From a virus, in IMG/VR virus record IMGVR_UViG_3300049856_000101, positions 1 through 31,633 of that record: a stretch of 31,633 bases of DNA; one strand, given 5' to 3'. The notes under the pieces are model-generated. The model saw nothing but the letters and a program-made list of their open reading frames with translations, had not been told where the DNA came from and did no database searches. Positions 14,169 through 21,663 of the stretch are shown in pieces. The position numbers and the translations under genes are program-made. Position 1 is the stretch's first letter; each line of letters opens with the position of its first letter.

Positions 14169-14609
14169 ATGGATTGCGTCTATAAGCAAACCTGTACTAG
14201 GTGTGGGCTAGAAAACCTTATCCATTCTAATGAAGTGAATGTGATCTGGTTTTGTAGAGATTGCGACGAAATCTTTTTTAGCTCTTTTGGTACTAGGGAC
14301 GGATTCAAGCAGATCAAAAACCCAAAACTGACAGACGCGCTAATTGCTAATGAATTAACGCAAATGCCAAAAGAAACTGAATACAGTGAATCTTATGACG
14401 GCAAAACTTTTACTTTAGAAGAGGCGTTTAAAGCGAAACCGAAACGCCGTGAAGAACTACGTTTCGCGCCACGCTCTTCAATGCTTCCAATCTCAGCCGA
14501 TGGTATCAATCACCAAACAGGCAAAACTGTAGACCTTGAACCAGAAGAACGGCCGTTAAGTGTTTTCGATAAAGTAATGCAAGAATTGAGTACATCTAAT
14601 GGCGCTTAG
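14169..14609 (+). CDS. Zinc-ribbon protein upstream of the large adhesin
   Basis: A 146-residue protein whose N-terminus has two CxxC knuckles, Cys9/Cys12 (CTRCG) and Cys29/Cys32 (CRDCD), separated by 16 residues: a C4 zinc ribbon. The rest is charged and low in hydrophobics (KAKPKRREELRFAPRSS, PEERPLSVF), suggesting a flexible tail. Start ATG follows GAGGAG. Its 3' end overlaps the adhesin start by 11 bases. Possible roles are adhesin assembly or regulation; I cannot decide. Confidence 0.65.
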   Translation: MDCVYKQTCTRCGLENLIHSNEVNVIWFCRDCDEIFFSSFGTRDGFKQIKNPKLTDALIANELTQMPKETEYSESYDGKTFTLEEAFKAKPKRREELRFAPRSSMLPISADGINHQTGKTVDLEPEERPLSVFDKVMQELSTSNGA

Positions 14610-17600
14610 AGTTGTAGCAGCGGGTGGTGGCGCTCTTAACGTCGGCGCTACTTTCGTCGGTGGCGTTGGTTGCACTGCAGCCGACGACGTGCAAGCTACT
14701 AACGCATCTGGCAATCATAACTTTCCCACAGCAACAACAGTTTCCATGAGGTCTTACGACCAGGTTGCTGGCGGTACGTTTACTGGCACTTTAACTTTCG
14801 CTTCTACTACAGCCGTCATGGCTATAGGTGATGCGACCGCTGGCGCTGGAAACGTCGCTTTAAAACTTTCGGCCTCATCAACTTTAACTTTGACTGGCAT
14901 AGGCACAATAAGTTGCGTTTCAACTAGCGCTACTCAACAGACAATTACTACTGCTGGCAAACAGATACCTAACCTTACCATCAACGGATTAGGGTCTAGC
15001 TACATTTTGGGTGACGCTCTCACAATGCAGAACGTGACGGGTTCAGAAACGCTAGCGCTTTCGGCTGGTACTTTCAACACTAGTAACTTAGCCATGACCA
15101 TCGGGATACTTTCCGCATCTGGTTCAACTACCCGTACTTTAACTTTAGGTTCGTCTGCGATAACTTTGAATCGTAACGGTACAGCCTTGCAGTATGTTGC
15201 GACTGGCCTAACTGTCACAGCGAACACAGCGGTGTTTACTTCACCTAACGCGCCTACTATCAACTTAGGTGGCGTTAACAGTAACGGTTCTTCAATCATT
15301 CTGACAGGCTCAAGCTCGCCTACTTTTGCTGGCGGTAACAGCACTTTCTTGAATGTTACAAGGACAGGCACAGCCGTAAAATCCGACGGCCTAGTAATAA
15401 GTGGCGGAAACTTAACTTGTACTGGCACTTTCACTTGTAATGGTAACTCGACTGTAAACCGAATGCTAGTTTCTACAGATGCAGCGGGCACATCTCGTAC
15501 TATTACCGCTGCGACCGTTTCGGTATCGAATATTGACTTGATGGATATTGCTGGCGCTGGTGCTGGAAACTGGAATATTTCTGCTTGTACTGGTCTATCT
15601 GGCGATTGTGGTGGTAACTCAGGCATGACATTAACTACACCTGCTACACAAAATTATGACGGTGTTGCTGGTAACTGGTCTACCGCTGCACGTTGGACTT
15701 CACGTGTGCCATTGCCTCAAGATGACGTAACATTTGCGACAAGTTCAAACGCCGTATCTATTGATATGCCAAGATGCGGAAAGAACGTAAACTTCGCGAA
15801 CTATACAGGCACTCTGACTTGGCCTACAACAACAAACCAAACATTCTACGGGTCTTTAACTTTAACTACTGGCATGACAAACTCATTCGGAAACACTGTA
15901 GACATAACATTTAGAGGGCGCGGTTCACACACCTTTGATAGTGCAGGAAAAAACTTTACAGGCACAAACCTTACCACTACAGTCACAGCGCCTACAGGTA
16001 CTTACACCCTCACCTCAGCATATACAACCGGCGGTACATTGAACCTTCTCGCAGGTACACTTGACTTTGGTAACTATACTGTCACCACTTCATCATTTAA
16101 TACATCTGGCGCAATAACTAGGGTGCTAAATCTAGGTTCAAGCATTGTCAACTTAACAGTCGGCTCTAACACTTGTTGGTCATGGGCAGGCACTAACGTC
16201 ACATTAAACGCTGGCACTTCTAACATTGTCATTTCGACTGTAGGTACAGCTGCAAGAACTTTCGCTGCAGGAACAGGCGTCGCATACAACAACCTCACAT
16301 ATACGGTTGCAGGGTCGACTGCAATATTACCTATAACTGGTTCACCAACTTTCAACACGATAGCGTTAGCACCAGGCAGGCCAATATCACTTAATGCAAC
16401 CACGCAAACAAACATAAGAAACATTACAGGCGCGGGCGCAAACTGGGGCTACCAACGGTTTACGTCGCAGCCTATAAATTATGTTTCTATTCCTGATAGC
16501 CCTGCTACTTCATGGGCGGGCGATTTTGATCTAAGAGTGAAACTTTCGGCGGATGCTTGGAATCAATCAAACATGAACATTGCAGGTAAACGCTCATCAT
16601 CTGTTATTAGTACCGCATGGCAGTTCAACTTCAACGCTTCAACAAAACAACCACAATTAGGTGTCTCAAGTTCAGGTACAGCGTTCACTACAGGTACTTC
16701 TACCGCTGCAGTGCCTTTTGCTGATGGTGCAACCGATAGCTGGTTACGTGCTACGTGGAGGGCATCGGATGGAAGAATCCAGTTCTTTACTTCATCTAAC
16801 GCAACTAATGACCCGTCAGTGCCTACATGGACGCAACTCGGTACAGACCGTACCGCAGCTGTTGGTTCGATCTTTAATTCAACCGCACCAATAACTTTAG
16901 GCACTTTAGATGCAAGCTCAGGGCCAGTTTTAAATGGTAACATGTACCGTTTCCAGGCACGAAACAATATTCTGGATAACGGTACTGGAATCCAGTTAGA
17001 TGTAGATTTTACTTCGAAAACTTTCGGGGCAAACACTTTCACCGAATCATCTTCTAACGCCGCAACAGTGAGCATCGTAGGCGATTCTGCACAAGCAGGT
17101 GACGGACGCATTCTTCTAAGATCGTCTTCTTCAGGTACACAATGTTTCCCGCAATTCTATGGCCTACCGTTATCGTTAGATCGTTGGACTTTCCAAGATG
17201 TTGCATCGATAGTACCAAGAAAAGTTTTTGCTACAAACTCTGTATCTATTTCTAACAACCGAAACATAAACCTTACCGCTGCACCAACAGAACCTTACAT
17301 AGCATGGCAGGCCAATATACAAGGCTCGGGCGCGTCAACAGTCTTGCCCCTACCATTCACGCCTGTTGCTGGCGATCTTTTAGTTGTTGGCTTTGGTAAC
17401 TCAACAAACGGCACAGGAACTATAACGCCACCTGCAGGGTTTGTTTTAGACAAAGGTACATCTGCTACAACCGCCATGCGTGTCTATTCTAAAATAGCTA
17501 CAGGTTCAGAAACATCATTGACGTTTACAACAACACTTGCGCCAGCAATCACTTCACTGCAAGCATATTGCATTAGAGGCACAGGCACACCTAGCTTAGA

Positions 17601-17931
17601 TGCAACAGATTCAAACACGGGCATAACAGTAACAACGCTTTCATCTGGTGCTGGCGCAACTAATACTGCAACGCCTGCTTTTGCGCTATCATTCTGGCAG
17701 GGCGTTGGAACTATGAATGCATCAGTTTCAGCGACTAACAACTTTGAATGGATTAGACCAGTAACGGAACTTACAACCGCACGTACGCTAGTAAAACCAT
17801 TATCCGCTATAGGTTCTAATTCAACTACCTATGTTTGGACGACCGCCCAAACAGTAGACACCGAAACAGTCATTTACAAGTTTGTTTCTGCCCCTTCATC
17901 TAATGGCAGCTTTTTCCCGTTCTTTAACTGA
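14599..17931 (+). CDS. Large beta-helical adhesin / tail-associated host-recognition protein
   Basis: An 1110-residue protein dominated by Ser, Thr, Gly, Asn and Ala in short beta repeats (for example LTLTGIG, LNLGSSIVNLT, TINLGGVNSNGSS), the signature of right-handed beta-helix or autotransporter-like adhesins. A segment near residue 350 (NWSTAARWTSRVPLPQDDVTF) matches a motif common in such proteins. Residues about 625-800 look like a LamG/concanavalin-type jelly roll (YVSIPDSPATSWAGDFDLRV...), likely carbohydrate-binding. Residues about 905-1100 contain a further beta domain (VAGDLLVVGFGNS, ITPPAGFVLDKGTS) seen in phage tail proteins. There is no signal peptide, so it should be a virion fibre or spike. 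It shares its first 11 bases with the preceding gene. Confidence 0.75.
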   Translation: MALRVVAAGGGALNVGATFVGGVGCTAADDVQATNASGNHNFPTATTVSMRSYDQVAGGTFTGTLTFASTTAVMAIGDATAGAGNVALKLSASSTLTLTGIGTISCVSTSATQQTITTAGKQIPNLTINGLGSSYILGDALTMQNVTGSETLALSAGTFNTSNLAMTIGILSASGSTTRTLTLGSSAITLNRNGTALQYVATGLTVTANTAVFTSPNAPTINLGGVNSNGSSIILTGSSSPTFAGGNSTFLNVTRTGTAVKSDGLVISGGNLTCTGTFTCNGNSTVNRMLVSTDAAGTSRTITAATVSVSNIDLMDIAGAGAGNWNISACTGLSGDCGGNSGMTLTTPATQNYDGVAGNWSTAARWTSRVPLPQDDVTFATSSNAVSIDMPRCGKNVNFANYTGTLTWPTTTNQTFYGSLTLTTGMTNSFGNTVDITFRGRGSHTFDSAGKNFTGTNLTTTVTAPTGTYTLTSAYTTGGTLNLLAGTLDFGNYTVTTSSFNTSGAITRVLNLGSSIVNLTVGSNTCWSWAGTNVTLNAGTSNIVISTVGTAARTFAAGTGVAYNNLTYTVAGSTAILPITGSPTFNTIALAPGRPISLNATTQTNIRNITGAGANWGYQRFTSQPINYVSIPDSPATSWAGDFDLRVKLSADAWNQSNMNIAGKRSSSVISTAWQFNFNASTKQPQLGVSSSGTAFTTGTSTAAVPFADGATDSWLRATWRASDGRIQFFTSSNATNDPSVPTWTQLGTDRTAAVGSIFNSTAPITLGTLDASSGPVLNGNMYRFQARNNILDNGTGIQLDVDFTSKTFGANTFTESSSNAATVSIVGDSAQAGDGRILLRSSSSGTQCFPQFYGLPLSLDRWTFQDVASIVPRKVFATNSVSISNNRNINLTAAPTEPYIAWQANIQGSGASTVLPLPFTPVAGDLLVVGFGNSTNGTGTITPPAGFVLDKGTSATTAMRVYSKIATGSETSLTFTTTLAPAITSLQAYCIRGTGTPSLDATDSNTGITVTTLSSGAGATNTATPAFALSFWQGVGTMNASVSATNNFEWIRPVTELTTARTLVKPLSAIGSNSTTYVWTTAQTVDTETVIYKFVSAPSSNGSFFPFFN

Positions 17932-17937
17932 TAACAT
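17932..17937 (+). promoter_or_regulatory. Possible -10 box TAACAT for a leaderless glycosyltransferase transcript
   Basis: TAACAT at 17932-17937 lies directly after the adhesin stop and six bases before ATG 17944. The gene has no Shine-Dalgarno sequence. The box fits only the general TANNNT pattern of actinobacterial -10 elements and no -35 is visible, so this is a weak call. Confidence 0.3.
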
Positions 17938-17943
17938 ATCCAG

Positions 17944-19377
17944 ATGCGAGTAGCCATCTGCATTACAACTAAAGGTAGAGATCATTATTTACAAAGAGCT
18001 TTGCGATGCCACAAGAAATTCTTACCTGACGGCGCAAAAATCTTTGTTGTTGATGACCTCAAGTTAAATCTAGGTATTCCTAAAGCCAAAAACAAATGCT
18101 TAGAGTTGGCTGACAGTTGGCAGGCAGATCACATATTTCTTTTTGATGACGACATTTGGCCTATAAAAAAAGATTGGCACAAACCCTACATCGAATCGCC
18201 CGAGGCGCACCTGTCTTATTGCTGGTCAGATATTAAACCAGGCCCTTACGGTAACCAACATTATTACTCTGTGGGCAAAACACTCTACGACGATGGTGAC
18301 CTGATCAACTTTTCTCACCCTAGAGGGCAGATGCTATATATTGATGCAAAGAAAGTTCTGCCACGTGTCGGCGGTTTCGACCCTGTTTATGGTCAGGGTA
18401 TGGTAGAGCATGTTGATTGGTCTTGGCGAATACACAATGCAGGGCTAAGTACCTGGAAGAATCAAGATGTTGTAGGCAGTGGCGAATTGTTCTATTCGAT
18501 AGATGAAAACGCTAACAGTGAACCAGATTTTGTGACCACGATAGATGACCACATGCGCACCAAAGTTGATTTTGATAACCAAAAAATCTTGCATGCAAAA
18601 GGTAATAGCAGCGAATACATCGAATACCGTGACGAGATACCTGCAGTTCAATCTGTAAACCAAAACAATATTGTGATCTGTGGGCTATATACAGGCAAAC
18701 CTGACTTTCAGATTAAATGGGGTGAACGTAACAGCTCGACACCAAACCCGCAATACACGCGCGACATAGGTCTGAGCTACGCATACAATCTTAAAAGCTC
18801 TGTAAACAAACAGGGCGTGCGCCTAGTGGTTCTAAACAACATCGAACAGCGAATGGATGGGCTAACCGAATACGTTCTTACAGGCTGTTCAGATGACCCT
18901 TACAAGAATCGTTTTCTAAAAGCGCTACATTACCTGATCGAGCATGACGAAATAGATAACGCCTGGATTGTCGATAGTGGCGATGTCACAATGTATAACA
19001 ACCCATTCCCTAAAATGCAACAAGGTAAAATCTATGTCGGCTGCGAAACAAAAAACCTTTTAGGCTGTAATTGGATGCAGCTAAACACACCCATCGGCTA
19101 CTACAAGCAATGGCTAAAAAGTAACTCAAGTCGAAAACTTTTGAACTGTGGATTGCTAGGCGGTTCACGCAAAGACCTAATAGATTACATAACTCAGATG
19201 TTCTACATTTGGGGTTACAACCCTCACAATATGGCGTTGACAGACATGCTAGTTTTTAACGCTGTAGCCTATGAACATTTCTCAGATCGAATTGTTTACG
19301 GTGAAGGTTTAGTTAATAATGAATTTAGAAGCACGAAACCTACTTCTAACAGACAAGAATGGTGGCTGCATAAATGA
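17944..19377 (+). CDS. Two-domain glycosyltransferase
   Basis: A 477-residue protein with two GT-A-like halves. Residues 1-230 resemble family 2 glycosyltransferases: N-terminal strand RVAICITTKGR, a VVDD strand, metal/nucleotide-sugar motif FLFDDD (68-70) and an acidic HVDWSWRI segment (156-163). Residues about 241-477 form a second domain with IVICGLYTGKPD, VDSGDVTMYNNPF (Asp344/Asp347 as a DxxD-type metal site) and NCGLLGGSR (401-409), as in other nucleotide-sugar transferases. It follows the adhesin and is translationally coupled to a methyltransferase (ATGA), suggesting it decorates the virion, perhaps the Ser/Thr-rich adhesin, or alters host surface glycans. Target and sugar are unknown. 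Confidence 0.75.
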   Translation: MRVAICITTKGRDHYLQRALRCHKKFLPDGAKIFVVDDLKLNLGIPKAKNKCLELADSWQADHIFLFDDDIWPIKKDWHKPYIESPEAHLSYCWSDIKPGPYGNQHYYSVGKTLYDDGDLINFSHPRGQMLYIDAKKVLPRVGGFDPVYGQGMVEHVDWSWRIHNAGLSTWKNQDVVGSGELFYSIDENANSEPDFVTTIDDHMRTKVDFDNQKILHAKGNSSEYIEYRDEIPAVQSVNQNNIVICGLYTGKPDFQIKWGERNSSTPNPQYTRDIGLSYAYNLKSSVNKQGVRLVVLNNIEQRMDGLTEYVLTGCSDDPYKNRFLKALHYLIEHDEIDNAWIVDSGDVTMYNNPFPKMQQGKIYVGCETKNLLGCNWMQLNTPIGYYKQWLKSNSSRKLLNCGLLGGSRKDLIDYITQMFYIWGYNPHNMALTDMLVFNAVAYEHFSDRIVYGEGLVNNEFRSTKPTSNRQEWWLHK

Positions 19378-19922
19378 TTCCATGTTTAGAAGGTAAAGAA
19401 TTTACTCAATGGTGGCACTGCAATTACTTGGATATGTGGCAAAGATGGATTCCTAAAGACATCAAGCGCGCTTTAGAGATAGGCAGCTTTGAAGGTATGT
19501 CTGCAATCTGGTTGCTTGACTATTGCCCCGATGCAAAGATTACCTGCATTGATGTTTTTGGGCCTGCCTTTGATGATATTACTGGCGAATATGAACAACG
19601 CTTTGATCGTAACGTCGCAGAGTACGGGAAACGTGTCACTAAGTTAAAAGGCAAAAGCCATGACTGTCTCGCAACTTTCTCTAAGCGCAGTAAATTCGAC
19701 TTCATATACATCGACGGACACCACACTTACGAGGCCGTCAAACAAGATATTGCACTTGCATGGCCTTTGCTAAAAGCAGGGGGCTTGATGATCTTTGACG
19801 ATTACGACAATGCAGCCTTTGGTGTACGTCAAGCAGTAGACGAATTTCTTGTCGGCTTGAATATTGAAGTGCTACGCAAAGATGGCGATTATCAGATGGC
19901 AATAAAAAAGACCGCCATATAA
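19374..19922 (+). CDS. Class I SAM-dependent methyltransferase
   Basis: A 182-residue Rossmann-fold methyltransferase of the Methyltransf_24 / cephalosporin-hydroxylase-like group. Motif I is EIGSFEG (35-41), the acidic residue binding SAM ribose is Asp60 in ITCIDVF, and IYIDGHHTYEAVKQD (111-125) is the hallmark of this group, with FDDYD following. Members methylate sugars or small molecules rather than DNA. Overlap by ATGA with the two-domain glycosyltransferase suggests sugar O-methylation in a glycan-building cassette. The 3' end lies inside a terminator hairpin that serves the opposite strand. Confidence 0.85.
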   Translation: MIPCLEGKEFTQWWHCNYLDMWQRWIPKDIKRALEIGSFEGMSAIWLLDYCPDAKITCIDVFGPAFDDITGEYEQRFDRNVAEYGKRVTKLKGKSHDCLATFSKRSKFDFIYIDGHHTYEAVKQDIALAWPLLKAGGLMIFDDYDNAAFGVRQAVDEFLVGLNIEVLRKDGDYQMAIKKTAI

Positions 19923-19943
19923 TGTGAATACAACGGCGGTCTT
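19904..19943 (-). terminator. Intrinsic terminator for the minus-strand transglycosylase gene
   Basis: AAGACCGCC at 19908-19916 pairs perfectly with GGCGGTCTT at 19935-19943 over an 18-base loop. Read on the minus strand the stem is followed by a run of six T (19909-19904), the classic rho-independent terminator, for the gene at 20006-20563. The A-rich side is inside the methyltransferase gene's last codons. On the + strand the hairpin may also slow transcription leaving the methyltransferase gene, though without a T-run. Confidence 0.8.
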
Positions 19944-20005
19944 AGTGGCTCAACATCTGCCCGAGCGGAGTCTTGGCAGAAACAAGCCTAGAAATATTAT
20001 AGCAC

Positions 20006-20563
20006 CTAATACCAACCCTTGTTGTAAGAATGTTTTAGGGCATTAGACCAACTGCCATAACGTGCAACTACATAGCCTTGCATCCAAATGAGCTGGCATT
20101 GCGCGCCTTGCGCATCTAACGTGCAACCCATCTTTGTCCAGGGCAATGCTTGAGGTATGCCACCTGCAGAACTGTTTGGGTTACGGGCTGACGGATTACA
20201 GTGCGATTCGCGTTCTATTAGCTTGATCGCAATATCTTGTTGGTCGTCTGCAATCACGCCCTGCATCCATATTTTGCATTGTGCTATCCATTCACCCTGT
20301 GGCGCTGCAAGAGGCGCAGATGCCACTGTGCGACGTTTCACGGTGGTTGTAGTTGTTGTTGTAGAAGTAGTGGGCGCTTGCAGTCTTTTGTACTTCACTT
20401 CTACCGTTAAAGAATCGTAAGACTTAACCGATGGGCTGATCGTTTTTTTGGCAGGCGAATCAAAAGCAACAGATGTTACTGCCCCTATTAGGAGTAATAG
20501 AATCGCCAGCGTGGTCAGTTCTGTGATTCTGAGGTGACGCGATATTCGCGTTGCTACACTCAT
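20006..20563 (-). CDS. Secreted transglycosylase/lysozyme-like protein with Thr-rich linker (host-like)
   Basis: A 185-residue protein on the minus strand. Residues about 16-34 are a signal or membrane segment; 61-80 form a Thr/Pro linker including a run of Thr; 90-185 form a lysozyme-like domain with LIERESHCNP (Glu119 the likely acid) and the ending RYGSWSNALKHSYNKGWY, typical of secreted actinobacterial transglycosylase-like proteins. It should cleave or remodel peptidoglycan outside the cell. It has its own terminator and opposite orientation, features of a moron gene taken from a host. It lacks a visible Shine-Dalgarno sequence. A role in wall remodelling, superinfection exclusion or entry is possible. 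Confidence 0.8.
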   Translation of the reverse strand: MSVATRISRHLRITELTTLAILLLLIGAVTSVAFDSPAKKTISPSVKSYDSLTVEVKYKRLQAPTTSTTTTTTTVKRRTVASAPLAAPQGEWIAQCKIWMQGVIADDQQDIAIKLIERESHCNPSARNPNSSAGGIPQALPWTKMGCTLDAQGAQCQLIWMQGYVVARYGSWSNALKHSYNKGWY

Positions 20564-20623
20564 CTTGGTAAGGCCAAAGACCTTAGGGTTATCTTATCGC
20601 ATGGGTGCGACAATATCGCGGAT

Positions 20624-20640
20624 GTTCACAGAGCGTGAAC
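20624..20640. promoter_or_regulatory. Inverted repeat GTTCAC-N5-GTGAAC, operator candidate
   Basis: A perfect 6-bp inverted repeat with 5-base spacer lies between the minus-strand transglycosylase start (20563) and the early + strand promoter (-35 at 20656). Size and symmetry suit a dimeric repressor. The small HTH protein at 21062 or a host regulator could be the ligand. Confidence 0.45.
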
Positions 20641-20655
20641 TTTCTAAGGTAATAC

Positions 20656-20684
20656 TTGCAAGGTGTACGCGCATAGAGTACGAT
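20656..20684 (+). promoter_or_regulatory. Early promoter 1 (TTGCAA-N17-TACGAT)
   Basis: TTGCAA at 20656-20661 and TACGAT at 20679-20684 with a 17-base spacer form a sigma-70-type promoter. The spacer holds GTACGC and AGAG, also found at the same places in the promoter at 21607. A CACGAAAGGAAAC leader with ribosome binding site follows at 20694-20706. It should drive the small early genes from 20708. Confidence 0.75.
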
Positions 20685-20707
20685 GGATTTACACACGAAA
20701 GGAAACC

Positions 20708-20878
20708 ATGAAAACAGAAGCAGAACTAAGAAACGACATTGCTACGCATCTAAAGCTCGACGAAATATTTGCGCTTACCTTAGAAATATCAGAACACCTA
20801 GGAGTAGATACGGAGTTAAGGAAGAAATGGTACAAAAGAGCCGATGCTTTCCGCTATGAAAGCAAAGCCGATGCTTAA
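20708..20878 (+). CDS. Small early protein, unknown
   Basis: A 56-residue charged helical protein (MKTEAELRNDIATHLKLDEI...). ATG 20708 follows the AAAGGAAAC ribosome binding site; an in-frame ATG at 20663 lies inside the promoter and is rejected. It is the first gene of the early operon, where phages often encode small host-takeover proteins. No family recognised. Confidence 0.7.
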   Translation: MKTEAELRNDIATHLKLDEIFALTLEISEHLGVDTELRKKWYKRADAFRYESKADA

Positions 20879-20951
20879 GGATTACACACAAGGGCTAGGG
20901 ATTGCCATACTGTTTTGGGGATTCACCTTCATAGTATTTGCGGTGAAATGA
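20871..20951 (+). CDS. Micro-ORF, single membrane helix
   Basis: A 26-residue open frame (MLKDYTQGLGIAILFWGFTF...) that overlaps the previous gene by eight bases and the next by four. Residues 9-24 form a membrane helix. The chain of overlapping starts and stops supports translation. Function unknown. Confidence 0.5.
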   Translation: MLKDYTQGLGIAILFWGFTFIVFAVK

Positions 20952-21058
20952 TGGACTGGTTCTTTAATCACATCGAAACAATAACCACTGCAGTTGTTTG
21001 CATGATGCCAATAATTTTAGGTGGCGCAATCGGTGCGTTATGTACCAAAAAGGATTAA
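20948..21058 (+). CDS. Micro-ORF, small membrane protein
   Basis: A 36-residue open frame (MMDWFFNHIETITTAVVCMM...) starting in an ATGA overlap with the preceding micro-ORF, with one membrane helix at about 13-31 and a basic end (CTKKD). It ends three bases before the next gene. Paired small membrane proteins in an early operon could alter the host envelope, but this is speculation. Confidence 0.5.
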   Translation: MMDWFFNHIETITTAVVCMMPIILGGAIGALCTKKD

Positions 21059-21061
21059 ACA

Positions 21062-21277
21062 ATGCAAGACAATAAAGACCATAAAGCAATGCTAAAAAAA
21101 ATCAGAGATGCCCACAAAAGGTGCGAATCAGCCAACACGTCGAAAGCGAAAGCTAGACAAGATTTAGCCAACGCAATCCGTGAAGCCTCACAAGCAGGCA
21201 TACGCTACCGCGAGATAACAGAAATCATAGGCATCGGCAAAACGGGAATATCTTCAATACTCTCAAGGAGTAAGTAA
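21062..21277 (+). CDS. Small helix-turn-helix DNA-binding protein
   Basis: A 71-residue basic protein. Residues 38-68 (IREASQAGIRYREITEIIGI... GISSIL) form a helix-turn-helix with a glycine turn, preceded by a Lys/Arg-rich helix. It resembles compact HTH proteins that regulate phage or plasmid promoters. Candidate sites are the two near-identical promoters at 20656 and 21607 and the inverted repeat at 20624. Weak ribosome binding site; the tight spacing to the upstream micro-ORF suggests coupling. The next start abuts its stop. Confidence 0.65.
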   Translation: MQDNKDHKAMLKKIRDAHKRCESANTSKAKARQDLANAIREASQAGIRYREITEIIGIGKTGISSILSRSK

Positions 21278-21610
21278 ATGGAAACTAAAGAACTAGAAAT
21301 GTTTGATGAGAATTACCAGATAATTTCTCACGCTAAAGCAAATGACCCTGCAACATCTTTCATGGCTGCAGCGGTCGCAGTTAAATCTTTCGAAACAAAC
21401 AAAAAAAAGGTGCGCGAAATCTTTAGAGATGTAGCACCTAACGGTTTGATCAATGAAGAACTAGAAGTAATCGCACAAGCGCGTGGCATGCGACCACAAG
21501 CAGCGTCTAAACGTCGATCTGATTTATCCAATATGGGCGAGCTGGTATGGCGTGGCGAATACAGAGTTACAGACAGTGGTTGTAAAGCGAAAGTATGGCA
21601 CATAGCTTGA
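21278..21610 (+). CDS. Winged-helix-like phage protein
   Basis: A 110-residue protein: HAKANDPATSFMAAA, then two helices (KKVREIFRDVAPNGLINEELEV, ARGMRPQAASKRRSDLSN) and a beta wing (GELVWRGEYRVTDSGCKAKVWHI). This resembles small winged-helix proteins common in actinophage early regions, with a VTDSGxKAxVW-type ending. Probably DNA-binding; it could recruit replication or act as regulator. AAGGAG lies upstream of the ATG, which directly follows the previous stop. Confidence 0.65.
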   Translation: METKELEMFDENYQIISHAKANDPATSFMAAAVAVKSFETNKKKVREIFRDVAPNGLINEELEVIAQARGMRPQAASKRRSDLSNMGELVWRGEYRVTDSGCKAKVWHIA

Positions 21611-21635
21611 CGACCGTACGCAAACAGAGTACACT
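21607..21635 (+). promoter_or_regulatory. Early promoter 2 (TTGACG-N17-TACACT)
   Basis: TTGACG at 21607-21612 and TACACT at 21630-21635 with a 17-base spacer form a strong sigma-70-type promoter. GTACGC and AGAG in the spacer and the CACGAAAGGAAAC leader (21643-21655) match early promoter 1. The -35 overlaps the stop of the preceding gene. It drives the exonuclease and RecT genes. Confidence 0.8.
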
Positions 21636-21663
21636 AAAGATACACGAAAGGAAACAACAAACC

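Noticed and set aside
15000-15626. 208-codon minus-strand open frame
   Set aside because: Antisense to the adhesin gene; low-complexity Thr/Gly codons keep the opposite frame open.
16563-17111. 182-codon minus-strand open frame
   Set aside because: Antisense within the adhesin gene with no ribosome binding site or protein-like motifs.
19950-19990. tRNA-like or other structured RNA after the methyltransferase gene
   Set aside because: A short CTGCC/GGCAG stem is present but no cloverleaf, anticodon arm or T-loop can be built.
20157-20420. 87-codon plus-strand frame ending in a Val run
   Set aside because: It is the complement of the secreted transglycosylase; the Val run mirrors the poly-Thr linker.
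21595-21663. Longer N-terminus for the exonuclease (ATG 21595)
   Set aside because: The extension covers the promoter and leader; the ATG at 21664 has the ribosome binding site.
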